Positions 1 through 7,508 of a stretch of DNA of 14,146 nucleotides are shown here, piece after piece. Under the pieces are notes generated by a model. It was not told the origin of the DNA. It did not search any database and worked only from the letters and a program-made list of their open reading frames with translations. Numbering within the stretch: position 1 is the stretch's first letter; each line of letters starts with the position of its first letter. The stretch spans positions 1-14,146 of the forward strand of contig JAKOWQ010000379.1 of NCBI GenBank assembly GCA_029781465.1, read 5' to 3'. The translations under genes and the position numbers were made by a program. The DNA is from Pseudomonadota bacterium (GTDB taxonomy: Bacteria > Pseudomonadota > Alphaproteobacteria > Sphingomonadales > Sphingomonadaceae).

Positions 1-1114
1 GTTCCGCCGGCGCGCCGCCCAGGTAACCCAGGATCAGCACGTCGATCACCAGCAACCAGAAGAACTTGCGGTAAAGCGGGCGGTAGGTGGCCGAACGCAC
101 CGGCGACTTGTCGAGCCAGGGCAGGAAGAACCAGACCAGGATCGCGGCGAACATCGCCATCACGCCCAGCAGCTTGGCGTCGAAGATCAGGAAGTTCTGG
201 GTGAAGCTGCGCAGGATCGCGTAGAACGGCCAGAAATACCATTCGGGCACGATGTGTGCCGGAGTCTGCATCGGGTTGGCCGGGATGTAGTTGTCCGGGT
301 GGCCCAGCGCGTTGGGCATGAAGAACACGAACATGCCGTAGACGATCATGAAAACGCCGATCGTCCACCCGTCCTTGGCGACGAAGTAGGGATAGAACGG
401 CACGGTATCGCTCTCGGTCTTCACTTCGACCCCGGTCGGGTTCGACGAGCCCGGGATGTGCAGCGACCAGACATGCAGGATCACCACGCCCAGGATCACG
501 AAGGGCAGCAGGAAGTGGAGCGAGAAAAAGCGGTTGAGCGTGGCGTTGTCGGGCGCGAAACCGCCCAGCAGCCATTCCTTGAGCGGATCGCCGATCAGCG
601 GGATCGCGCTGAACAGCCCGGTGATGACCTGCGCGGCCCAATAGCTCATCTGCCCCCAGGGAAGCACATAGCCCATGAAGGCGGTGGCCATCATCAGCAG
701 GAAGATCACCACGCCGAGCAGCCAGATCATCTCGCGCGGGGCCTTGTACGAGCCGTAGTAGAAGCCGCGAAAGATGTGCATGTAGATCACCGCGAAGAAG
801 GCCGCCGCGCCGTTGGCGTGGCCGTAGCGCAGCATCCAGCCCCAGTTGACGTCGCGCATGATGTGCTCGGTCGAATCGAAAGCCACGCGGGTATCGCCGC
901 CGAAATGCATCGCCAGAACCACGCCGGTAACGATCTGGATGACCAGGCACAGTCCCGCGAGGAACCCGAAGTTCCACAGGTAATTGATGTTGCGCGGCAC
1001 TTCGTAGCCGCCGCCCACCGCGTTGTAGACCAGCCGCGGAAGCGGCAGCTTTTCGTCCATCCACACCATAAAGGGGTGGCTCGGCTTGTATTCCTTTGCC
1101 CAGGGAAAGCTCAT
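1..1114 (-). CDS. petB: Cytochrome b subunit of the bc1 complex (3' end outside window)
   Basis: This is the membrane core of ubiquinol:cytochrome c reductase, which oxidises quinol at the periplasmic face and passes electrons through two b haems. About 371 residues are visible; the C-terminus runs off the left edge. The four haem ligands appear as two pairs with the family spacing, H99/H113 and H200/H214. The Qo-site PEWY motif is at residues 290-293, and a GYVLPWGQMSYW stretch lies near residues 149-160. The ATG at 1114 is well supported: the protein begins MSFPWAKEYK, and a GAGGT ribosome binding site (1123-1127) sits 8 nt upstream, overlapping the Rieske stop codon. Only 11 bp separate it from the Rieske gene, so the two are co-transcribed and probably translationally coupled. 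Cytochrome c1 would be expected next, beyond the edge. Identification is certain; only the missing C-terminus is unseen. Confidence 0.97.
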   Translation of the reverse strand, partial: MSFPWAKEYKPSHPFMVWMDEKLPLPRLVYNAVGGGYEVPRNINYLWNFGFLAGLCLVIQIVTGVVLAMHFGGDTRVAFDSTEHIMRDVNWGWMLRYGHANGAAAFFAVIYMHIFRGFYYGSYKAPREMIWLLGVVIFLLMMATAFMGYVLPWGQMSYWAAQVITGLFSAIPLIGDPLKEWLLGGFAPDNATLNRFFSLHFLLPFVILGVVILHVWSLHIPGSSNPTGVEVKTESDTVPFYPYFVAKDGWTIGVFMIVYGMFVFFMPNALGHPDNYIPANPMQTPAHIVPEWYFWPFYAILRSFTQNFLIFDAKLLGVMAMFAAILVWFFLPWLDKSPVRSATYRPLYRKFFWLLVIDVLILGYLGGAPAE

Positions 1115-1125
1115 GATGGTCTACC

Positions 1126-1686
1126 TCAGCCGATCTTCACGACAGTGCCGTTGATTTCGTATTCGGGCACTTGCAGGTTCTTGGGTGCCGGGCCCTTGCG
1201 GATGCGCGCGGCGGTATCGTAGTGCGAGCCGTGGCAGGGGCAGAAATAGCCGCCAAACTCACCCTTCACCTCGCCCTCGCCGGTGCCCAGCGGCACACAG
1301 CCCAGATGGGTGCAAACGCCCATGGTGATGAGCCAGTTTTCATGGCCTTCCTTGGTCCGCTCGGCCAGGGTCTGCGGGTCGCGCAGGGTGGCGACGTCAA
1401 CCTTGTTGGCGGCCTCGATCTCTTCGGGCTTGAGGTTGCGGATGAACACCGGCTGCTTGCGGAACACCGCCTTGATCGCCTGGCCGGGCTGGATCGCGCC
1501 GATATCGACCTCGGTCGAGCTTTCAGCCAGCACGTCGGCCGAAGGCCACATCTGGGCCACCAGCGGGACGATCACGGCCACGCCGCCCACGCCCGCCGCG
1601 CTTACCGCAGCAATATTGATGAAATCGCGCCGCCGTACGCCTTCGCCGTCAACGGCGGGAGCGTCGGTGCCAGCCTCATTTGCCAT
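1126..1686 (-). CDS. petA: Rieske [2Fe-2S] subunit of the bc1 complex
   Basis: This 186-aa iron-sulphur subunit of ubiquinol:cytochrome c reductase takes the first electron from quinol and passes it to cytochrome c1. It has an N-terminal twin-arginine signal-anchor (VRRRDFINIAA, residues 17-27) followed by a hydrophobic helix at about 24-45. The cluster-binding boxes are CTHLGC at 125-130 and CPCHGS at 149-154, giving ligands C125, H127, C149 and H152 and the disulphide pair C130/C151. I chose the ATG at 1686 (MANEAGTDAP) because it leaves a normal-length Tat N-terminus. The frame is open for 36 more codons upstream, but that extension looks non-coding. The ribosome binding site is weak (GGGAC about 10 nt upstream). 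It is the first gene of the operon with cytochrome b, and membrane insertion is through the Tat system. Confidence 0.97.
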   Translation of the reverse strand: MANEAGTDAPAVDGEGVRRRDFINIAAVSAAGVGGVAVIVPLVAQMWPSADVLAESSTEVDIGAIQPGQAIKAVFRKQPVFIRNLKPEEIEAANKVDVATLRDPQTLAERTKEGHENWLITMGVCTHLGCVPLGTGEGEVKGEFGGYFCPCHGSHYDTAARIRKGPAPKNLQVPEYEINGTVVKIG

Positions 1687-1915
1687 GATCGAACTTGTCC
1701 CGTTCCATATGGTTTCACCGCTTGTGCCCGATGCCCGAAAGCTGGCCAAGGCGGGGAAGCCGTCCCAAATCCTGCGCCCAGGAAACCCCTGCAAGAACCG
1801 TTACAAGCCCGGCATGGCGCCGGTCAAGCCAACGATTTGGCGCGCCTGATAGACGCGATGGCCGCCCGTGCCAACAGCCAATTTTTCACCCCCGATTGCA
1901 CCGCGCGCAAGGGGT
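1687..1915. other. Leader region upstream of the bc1 operon
   Basis: This 229-bp stretch lies between the Rieske start and the end of pgeF, which reads in the same direction. It contains no convincing gene: the frames that cross it are extensions or antisense shadows. It probably carries the bc1 operon promoter. A candidate is listed separately at 1800-1827. I see no strong rho-independent terminator for pgeF. Confidence 0.5.
1800..1827 (-). promoter_or_regulatory. Possible sigma70-type promoter of the bc1 operon
   Basis: Read on the minus strand, a TTGACC -35-like hexamer (1822-1827) is followed after 16 bp by a TGTAAC -10-like hexamer (1800-1805). It sits about 114 bp upstream of the Rieske start, in the gap between pgeF and petA. 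The -35 matches well and the -10 only loosely, so this is a suggestion by eye. Confidence 0.3.
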
Positions 1916-2683
1916 TCAGCCCAGCCCGATCAGCGACATCTGGCGGCCATAGTTCGGTTCCTTGCGGTGCGTCGCGCGGCGATAGGAATAAAACCGGGCC
2001 GGATCGGGGTAGGTATCGAGCCGCATCCGCTCGACCGTGGCGATCCGCGCCGCCTCAAGCCGGTGGGCGACATAGCCTTCGAGATCGAAGTGACGATGGC
2101 CCGGCGATCCTGCGATGAAGAAACGCGCATTGGCCGGATCGCTAGCTAGGAAGTTGGCGGCGAAGGCCTCATCGACCTCATAACTCGGTTGGGCGATGCA
2201 CGGGCCGATCGCTCCCCGGATCCGCGAGCGCCGGGCGCCCAGCGTTTCCATCGCTTCGATCGCGGCATCGGTTACTCCGCCGATCGCGCCTTTCCATCCG
2301 GCATGGGCTGCGCCGATCACCCCCGCTTCGGGGTCGGCCAGCAGAACCGGGGCGCAGTCCGCGGTGACCACACCCAGCAGGAGGCCGGGCTGGTCGGTGA
2401 CCAGGGCATCGGCATGGGGCCGCGCGGCATCGGGCCAGGGCGCCCTGGCGACCACGCAATCGGCCGAATGGACCTGATAGACCGTGGCAAGACCGGCACC
2501 GGGGAGGATCGCGGCGATCGCCAGCGCGCGGTTGGCCTGGACCGCGGCATCCTCGTCGCCCGCGCCCAGGCCAAGGTTGAGCCCGGCGACCAGCCCGGCC
2601 GAGACCCCACCGCGACGGCCCAGGAAGCCATGCGGTATCCCGGCAAGCGATTCGGCGCGAAAGACCTCGACCGGCTCAGGCAA
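1916..2683 (-). CDS. pgeF: PgeF/YfiH-family polyphenol oxidase-like (LACC) protein
   Basis: This 255-aa protein has the full set of motifs of the DUF152/LACC1-YfiH family. They are HSADCV (H72), TADCAPVLLAD (C110), AHAGWKGA (H127) and a C-terminal FYSYRRATHRKEPNYGRQ block, with H72, C110 and H127 as the expected metal ligands. Family members have been reported as copper or zinc phenol oxidases, as purine nucleoside phosphorylases/deaminases and, in E. coli, as a peptidoglycan editing factor. The sequence cannot tell which activity applies, and the enzyme is likely cytosolic. The start is an unusual TTG at 2683, the first start codon after an in-frame stop (2693-2695). An AGGTG ribosome binding site lies 10 nt upstream. 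The start overlaps the pepN stop by 8 bp, so translation is probably coupled to pepN. Confidence 0.93.
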   Translation of the reverse strand: MPEPVEVFRAESLAGIPHGFLGRRGGVSAGLVAGLNLGLGAGDEDAAVQANRALAIAAILPGAGLATVYQVHSADCVVARAPWPDAARPHADALVTDQPGLLLGVVTADCAPVLLADPEAGVIGAAHAGWKGAIGGVTDAAIEAMETLGARRSRIRGAIGPCIAQPSYEVDEAFAANFLASDPANARFFIAGSPGHRHFDLEGYVAHRLEAARIATVERMRLDTYPDPARFYSYRRATHRKEPNYGRQMSLIGLG

Positions 2684-5279
2684 GGCTCTTGCTCACCTGC
2701 TCGAAGGTGTCGCGGGAGAGATCGGTCGAAGCCGCGATCCGCTCCAGTTCGGCCCGCATCAGCGCCGCACGGTGCGCCTCGATCCGCCGCCAGCGCCCGA
2801 GCGGCGCCACGAAGCGCGCCGCCGTCTGGGGATTGAGCGGATCGAGCGCGAGGATCAAGTCGGCGATCCGGCGGTAGCCCTCGCCAGACCCGTGATGGAA
2901 CGCCCCCGGATTGGCCGCCATCGCCATGTAGAGCGAACGCACCCGGTTGGGATTGGTGAGCGTGAAATCGCCATGCGCTGCAAGCGCGGCGACATGGTCG
3001 AGCACTTGGGGATGCAGCGATCCCGCCTGGAGCGAGAACCACTTGTCGATCACCAGCGCATTGCCGGCGAAGCGGGCGTGGAAAGCATCGAGCCGTTCCT
3101 GCCGCAGCGGCGTTTCCAGCCCGCACAGCACCATCAGTGCGCCCTGCCGGTCGGTCATGTTGTCGGCCGCGTCAAACTGCGCGGCGGCGAGCTGCGCGGC
3201 CACTTCGGGAATTCCCGCCGCAAGCAGGACCAGCGCCTGGGTCTTGACCTTGCGCGCCCCGCGCGCCTCGCGCGAGAGGCTGTAGGGCAACGCGCTGGCG
3301 CGCGCATGCAGCGTCAGCAGCTGGTCGCCCAGCGCGGCGCCCAGATAGGCCTTGAGCCCCTCGCGCTCGGTGCGGATCGCGCCCGGATCGGCCACCACGA
3401 ACTGTTCGGCCAGATAGGCCTCACCGGGCAGCGCCATCAGTTCGCCGCGCATCAGATCGTCGAGCGCCTCATCGGCCAGGATTCGCGCCAGGGCGCCCCG
3501 GATCGCCTCGCGCCCGGCATCGCGTTCGCCTTCGCACAAGGCGCCGCCGCCGATCAGCGCGACCAGATGCTGCACGACCAGCTGCTGCATCGCCTCGTAA
3601 CGGGCAAAGGGATCGTCGTCGTGGGCGGCCAGGAAGACCAGATCGGCGCTGGCCAGATCGGCGTCGATCGCCACCGGCGCCGAAAAGCCCCGGTTGAGCG
3701 ACAGCACCGGGCGCTCGGCGAATCCATCAAAGCTCAAGTCAAGTTGAGGTTGATCGAGTGTAACCAGTTGTTCACCATGGTGTTTCCCGGTTTTCCGATC
3801 GAACAGCGCCAGCCGCAGCGGAATCACCATCGGCTGCTTGGCGGCCTGTCCGGGGGTGGGCGGAATATCCTGGGCCAGGCTCAACCGCGCCGTTCCGTCC
3901 CCGTGCGAAAGCCGCGCGGTGACCTTGGGGGTGCCCGCTTGCGAGTACCACAGGCGGAACTGGCCCAGATCGACCCCGGCCCCGTCCTCGATCGCCGTGA
4001 CGAATTGCTCGCAGGTCGCTGCCTCGCCGTCGTGACGGGCGAAATAGAGATCGGTCCCGGCGCGGAACCGCTCGGTGCCCGTCAGGGTGCGCATCATGCG
4101 GATCACCTCGGCGCCCTTGTTATAGACCGTGGCGGTATAGAAGTTGGAGATCTCCTGGTAGGAATCGGGCCGGATCGGATGCGCCAGTGGCCCCGAATCC
4201 TCGGGGAACTGCGCCGCGCGCAGCACCCGCACATCCTCGATCCGCTTGACCGGCTCTGATCCCATGTCGGCGCTGAACAGCTGGTCGCGCAGCACGGTGA
4301 AGCCTTCCTTGAGGCTGAGCTGGAACCAGTCACGGCAAGTCACGCGGTTGCCCGACCAGTTGTGGAAATATTCGTGCGCTACCACCCCCTCGATCCCGTC
4401 GTAATCCATGTCGGTGGCGGTTTCGGGATCGGCCAGGATGTAGCGGGTGTTAAAGACGTTGAGCCCCTTGTTCTCCATCGCCCCCATGTTGAAATCGGAA
4501 ACCGCGACGATGTTGAACAGGTCGAGATCGTATTCGCGCCCGAACACCTCCTCGTCCCATTTCATCGAATCCTTGAGCGCCTGCATGGCGTGGTGGGTGC
4601 GGTCCTGATCGCCCTCGCGCACCCAGATATTGAGATCGACCGCGCGCCCGCTCATGGTGGTGAAACTGTCGTGGTTCGCCACCAGATCGCCCGCCACCAA
4701 CGCAAAGAGATAGCTCGGCTTGGGCCAAGGATCGTGCCATTCGGCCCAGTGTGCGCCATTGGCGCCCTCGCCGGCGGCCACGCAGTTGCCGTTGGAAAGC
4801 AGCACCGGAAATGCCGCCCTGTCCCCTTCCATCCGCACCCGGTAGACGGAGAGCACGTCGGGCCGGTCGGGGAAAAAGGTGATGCGGCGGAATCCTTCGG
4901 CCTCGCACTGGGTGCAGAGCATTCCGTTCGAGGCATAGAGCCCCATCAGCTGGCTGTTGGCGGAAGGGTCGATCGCGGTTTCGAGAGAAACCTCGTGGGC
5001 ATCGCCCGGCAGGTCGATCACCAGATCGTCGCCGTCCATGTGCCAGGCATTTGTGGCGCGGCCATCGACGCTGACCGCGCGCGCGGCGAGGCCATCGCCC
5101 CTGAGCCGCAGCGGCGCGCCAGCCGCATTGCGGCGCACCCGCAGGCGCGAGCGCACCGTGGTCGCGCCAAGCCCCAGCGCGAAATCGAGCTCCACTTCGG
5201 GCACCAGCCATTCGGGCGGGCGATAATCCTCGCGGCGGATCACGGGCGGGGCGGCGGGGGGTGCGTGAAGGGCGTCCAT
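2676..5279 (-). CDS. pepN: Aminopeptidase N (M1 zinc metallopeptidase)
   Basis: This 867-aa enzyme, close to the usual proteobacterial PepN length of about 870, removes N-terminal residues from peptides in the cytosol. The exopeptidase motif GAMEN is at 266-270. The zinc site is HEYFH at 302-306 with the third ligand E325 (in LKEG), which is the HEXXH-x18-E pattern of the family. The rest covers the M1 catalytic domain and the helical Ig-like/C-terminal domains (DUF3458-type) of PepN. The ATG at 5279 (MDALHAPPAAPP) is chosen. The frame is open for 44 more codons, but these run into the divergent neighbour's leader and look non-coding. A GGAG lies close upstream (5283-5286). It is the first gene of a two-gene unit with pgeF and is divergent from the M48 protease gene. 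Confidence 0.97.
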   Translation of the reverse strand: MDALHAPPAAPPVIRREDYRPPEWLVPEVELDFALGLGATTVRSRLRVRRNAAGAPLRLRGDGLAARAVSVDGRATNAWHMDGDDLVIDLPGDAHEVSLETAIDPSANSQLMGLYASNGMLCTQCEAEGFRRITFFPDRPDVLSVYRVRMEGDRAAFPVLLSNGNCVAAGEGANGAHWAEWHDPWPKPSYLFALVAGDLVANHDSFTTMSGRAVDLNIWVREGDQDRTHHAMQALKDSMKWDEEVFGREYDLDLFNIVAVSDFNMGAMENKGLNVFNTRYILADPETATDMDYDGIEGVVAHEYFHNWSGNRVTCRDWFQLSLKEGFTVLRDQLFSADMGSEPVKRIEDVRVLRAAQFPEDSGPLAHPIRPDSYQEISNFYTATVYNKGAEVIRMMRTLTGTERFRAGTDLYFARHDGEAATCEQFVTAIEDGAGVDLGQFRLWYSQAGTPKVTARLSHGDGTARLSLAQDIPPTPGQAAKQPMVIPLRLALFDRKTGKHHGEQLVTLDQPQLDLSFDGFAERPVLSLNRGFSAPVAIDADLASADLVFLAAHDDDPFARYEAMQQLVVQHLVALIGGGALCEGERDAGREAIRGALARILADEALDDLMRGELMALPGEAYLAEQFVVADPGAIRTEREGLKAYLGAALGDQLLTLHARASALPYSLSREARGARKVKTQALVLLAAGIPEVAAQLAAAQFDAADNMTDRQGALMVLCGLETPLRQERLDAFHARFAGNALVIDKWFSLQAGSLHPQVLDHVAALAAHGDFTLTNPNRVRSLYMAMAANPGAFHHGSGEGYRRIADLILALDPLNPQTAARFVAPLGRWRRIEAHRAALMRAELERIAASTDLSRDTFEQVSKSLA
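2694..2698 (-). promoter_or_regulatory. Ribosome binding site supporting the TTG start of pgeF
   Basis: On the minus strand this reads AGGTG and sits 10 nt upstream of the TTG at 2683, inside the last codons of pepN. With the in-frame stop just upstream, it fixes TTG as the most likely start of the pgeF-like gene. Confidence 0.55.
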
Positions 5280-5391
5280 GCTCTCCAGATAGGGCGCCAC
5301 CACCCCCGCGGCCAAGGGCAAACTTGGCCTTGACTTGGCAAAGGTGGCGACCACAACCCGCCAGCATGCACCCGATGGGGGAGAAGCTTCG
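5280..5391. promoter_or_regulatory. Divergent control region of pepN and the M48 protease gene
   Basis: These 112 bp must contain the promoters of both flanking genes. A six-base motif occurs three times: GCCAAG (5311-5316), its inverse CTTGGC (5323-5328), and CTTGGC again (5334-5339). The two direct copies are 11 bp apart, about one helical turn, which is what a repressor or activator site could look like. No clear -35/-10 pair is visible on either strand. Confidence 0.4.
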
Positions 5392-6702
5392 ATGAAAACT
5401 GCCACTCGCATGTTCGCAGGCGCGGCGCTCGCGCTGCTGCTTGTCCATCCTGCCCTGGCCCAGACCGGCCCGAGCGGCGCCTTCGATGTCGATACGGCGA
5501 CGCGGGCCTATCTCGACACCCTGCAAGGCCCGGCGCGGGCCAAGTCGGATGCCTATTTCGAGGGCGGCTACTGGCTGATCCTGTGGGGAGCCGCGGTATC
5601 GGTGCTGGTGGACTGGATGCTACTGCGCTTCGGTCTCGCCAACTGGTTTCGCACCGCGGCGGAACGGGTATTCAAGCGGCCAAGCGGGATTACCTGGCTC
5701 ACGGCCCTGCTCTATTCGCTGGTCGGGGCGGCGATTGCCTTGCCCTGGACGATCTACACGGCCTTCTTCCGTGAGCGCCAATACGGGTTGATGAACCAGG
5801 ATTTCGCGGGGTGGTTTGCCGATTATGGCAAGAGTCTGGCCATTTCGCTGGTGATCTTCCCGCTCCTGGCCATGGCGGTCTATGCGGCGATCCGCCGCTT
5901 TCCCAGGAACTGGTGGCTGCTGGGAACCGGCATCGTAACTGCATTTCTGGCGGTCGGGATGCTCGCCGCGCCGGTCTACATCGCGCCGCTGTTCAACAAG
6001 TATACCGAGCTTCCCGCCGGGCCGGTGCGCGACCGTATCGTTGCCATGGCTGCGGCCAACCATGTTCCCGCCGAGCATATCTATCTGTTCGATGCCTCGA
6101 AGCAGACCGACCGGATTTCGGCCAATGTCTCGGGTATCGGGCCGACCATCCGGATCAGCCTCAACGACAATCTGCTCAAGCGCACCAGCGAGGCCGAGAC
6201 TGCCGCGGTAATGGGGCATGAACTGGGGCATTATGTGCTCAACCACGTGTGGATCGGGCTGGCGGCCTTTTCGGCGCTGGCCGGCCTGGCGCTGTTCCTC
6301 GTCTCGCGGATCGCCCCGGCGTTGATCGCGCGCCACGGTGCGCGCTGGGGCGTGCGCGGGATCGCCGATCCGGCCTCGATGCCGGTGCTTTCGATCTGCT
6401 TCACGGTGTTCGGGTTGCTGGCGACCCCGGTTACCAACTCGATCATCCGGATCGACGAGAGCCAGGCCGATGCCTTCGGGCTCGATGCCGCCAAGGAACC
6501 CGACGGCTTTGCCTCGGTGGCCATGAAGCTGGCGCAATACCGCAAGATCGAACCCGGCGCACTCGAGGAGTTCCTGTTTTTCGACCATCCCTCGGGCGCG
6601 ACGCGGGTGCGGATGAGCATGCAGTGGAAGAAGGATCACGTCCCCGGCGCGCAAATGGTCGTGCCTCCGCCGATGCCGCAGTCCGGCCCCGGCAAGGAGT
6701 GA
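5392..6702 (+). CDS. M48-family (Ste24-like) membrane zinc metalloprotease
   Basis: This 436-aa integral membrane protein has an N-terminal hydrophobic signal-like segment (residues 6-23, ending ALAQ). The Ste24/CAAX-protease-type N-terminal region follows, then the M48 catalytic domain. The zinc motif HELGH is at 276-280, and the third ligand is E356 in IDESQAD. The DHPSGATRVRMS segment near 399-410 is the conserved substrate-side motif. Further membrane segments can be seen near 62-80, 100-124, 147-168, 174-197, 285-308 and 328-350. Eukaryotic Ste24 processes prenylated proteins; the bacterial forms probably act in membrane protein quality control, so the substrate is unknown. The ATG at 5392 has a strong GGGGGAG ribosome binding site 8 nt upstream, preferred over an in-frame ATG at 5335. 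The stop overlaps the next gene by 4 bp. Confidence 0.93.
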   Translation: MKTATRMFAGAALALLLVHPALAQTGPSGAFDVDTATRAYLDTLQGPARAKSDAYFEGGYWLILWGAAVSVLVDWMLLRFGLANWFRTAAERVFKRPSGITWLTALLYSLVGAAIALPWTIYTAFFRERQYGLMNQDFAGWFADYGKSLAISLVIFPLLAMAVYAAIRRFPRNWWLLGTGIVTAFLAVGMLAAPVYIAPLFNKYTELPAGPVRDRIVAMAAANHVPAEHIYLFDASKQTDRISANVSGIGPTIRISLNDNLLKRTSEAETAAVMGHELGHYVLNHVWIGLAAFSALAGLALFLVSRIAPALIARHGARWGVRGIADPASMPVLSICFTVFGLLATPVTNSIIRIDESQADAFGLDAAKEPDGFASVAMKLAQYRKIEPGALEEFLFFDHPSGATRVRMSMQWKKDHVPGAQMVVPPPMPQSGPGKE

Positions 6703-7508
6703 GGCCGCGCTTCTTCATCTTTGGCCTCGGCTATGTGGCATCGCGCCTTGCCGGAGTGCTTGAGGCACAGGGTTGGGAAGTGATCTCGACTGGAAGCGCG
6801 GGAACGCTGGCATTCGAAGATCGCACCAATGTCCGCCTGGCGCTGGCCGACGCGGATCATGTGCTTTCGTCGGTCCCGCCAGCAGGCGATGGCGATCCGG
6901 TGCTCGATGCCTATGGCGATGCGCTGGGCGGAAAGTGGCTGGCCTATCTCTCCTCGACCGGGGTCTATGGCGATAGCGGCGGGGCCTGGGTCGATGAAAG
7001 CGCCCCGACCGGTAACGGGCGCCGCACCGCCCGGGCCGAAGCCGATACGCGGTGGCTGGCACGCGGCGCGCGGGTGCTGCGTCTGCCGGGGATCTATGGC
7101 CCCGGCCGCAGCGTGTTCGACCGGCTCAAGGCGGGCAAAGCCCACCGCATAGACCTGCCTGGGCAGGTGTTCAGCCGGGTACACGTCGATGATGCGGTCA
7201 GCGCCGCACAAAGGGCACTCAACGCCCCTCAAGGGGCCTACAACGTGGCCGACGACGAACCCGCCAGCCAGAACGCGGTAATCGCGGAGGCTTGCCGTCT
7301 GCTCGGCCGCGAACCTCCGCCCCTGACCGGGCTGGACGAGGCCGGCCTGACCCCCGCCGCGCGCGCCTTCTATGCCGAGAACCGCCGCGTCGCCAACGGC
7401 AAGGCCAGGCGGGTGCTTGGCTGGCGCCCGCGCTATCCCAGCTACCGCGAGGGGCTGGCCGCGCTAGTCGCGTCGGCTCAGGGCGACCGCGAGCCCCGCG
7501 ATCGCTAG
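6699..7508 (+). CDS. YeeZ-like NAD(P)-binding epimerase/dehydratase (atypical extended SDR)
   Basis: This 269-aa Rossmann-fold protein has the dinucleotide-binding loop FGLGYVASRLA at 8-18, the STGVYG strand-end motif at 86-91 and RLPGIYGPGRS at 128-138. These are marks of the extended short-chain dehydrogenase family and most like the YeeZ/WcaG group. The usual catalytic YxxxK is absent: the corresponding stretch reads RTARAEADTRW. It may bind a nucleotide without classical SDR chemistry. Substrate unknown. The start is a GTG at 6699 overlapping the protease stop (GTGA). An AAGGAG lies at 6694-6699, almost touching the start, so re-initiation coupled to the upstream gene is likely. Its 3' end overlaps the convergent transporter gene by 45 bp. 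Confidence 0.85.
   Translation: MRPRFFIFGLGYVASRLAGVLEAQGWEVISTGSAGTLAFEDRTNVRLALADADHVLSSVPPAGDGDPVLDAYGDALGGKWLAYLSSTGVYGDSGGAWVDESAPTGNGRRTARAEADTRWLARGARVLRLPGIYGPGRSVFDRLKAGKAHRIDLPGQVFSRVHVDDAVSAAQRALNAPQGAYNVADDEPASQNAVIAEACRLLGREPPPLTGLDEAGLTPAARAFYAENRRVANGKARRVLGWRPRYPSYREGLAALVASAQGDREPRDR

Noticed and set aside
254..1222. A 322-codon plus-strand open frame opposite cytochrome b and the Rieske gene
   Set aside because: It is a histidine- and arginine-rich shadow translation with no family resemblance. The opposite strand carries clear bc1 genes.
1687..1794. A 36-codon N-terminal extension of the Rieske protein
   Set aside because: It would bury the Tat signal deep in the protein; the ATG at 1686 gives the usual N-terminus.
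2484..4259. A 591-codon plus-strand open frame opposite pepN
   Set aside because: It is antisense to the unmistakable PepN coding sequence. High GC with a strong third-position bias produces long antisense frames, and its translation is low-complexity R/G/A/Q-rich.
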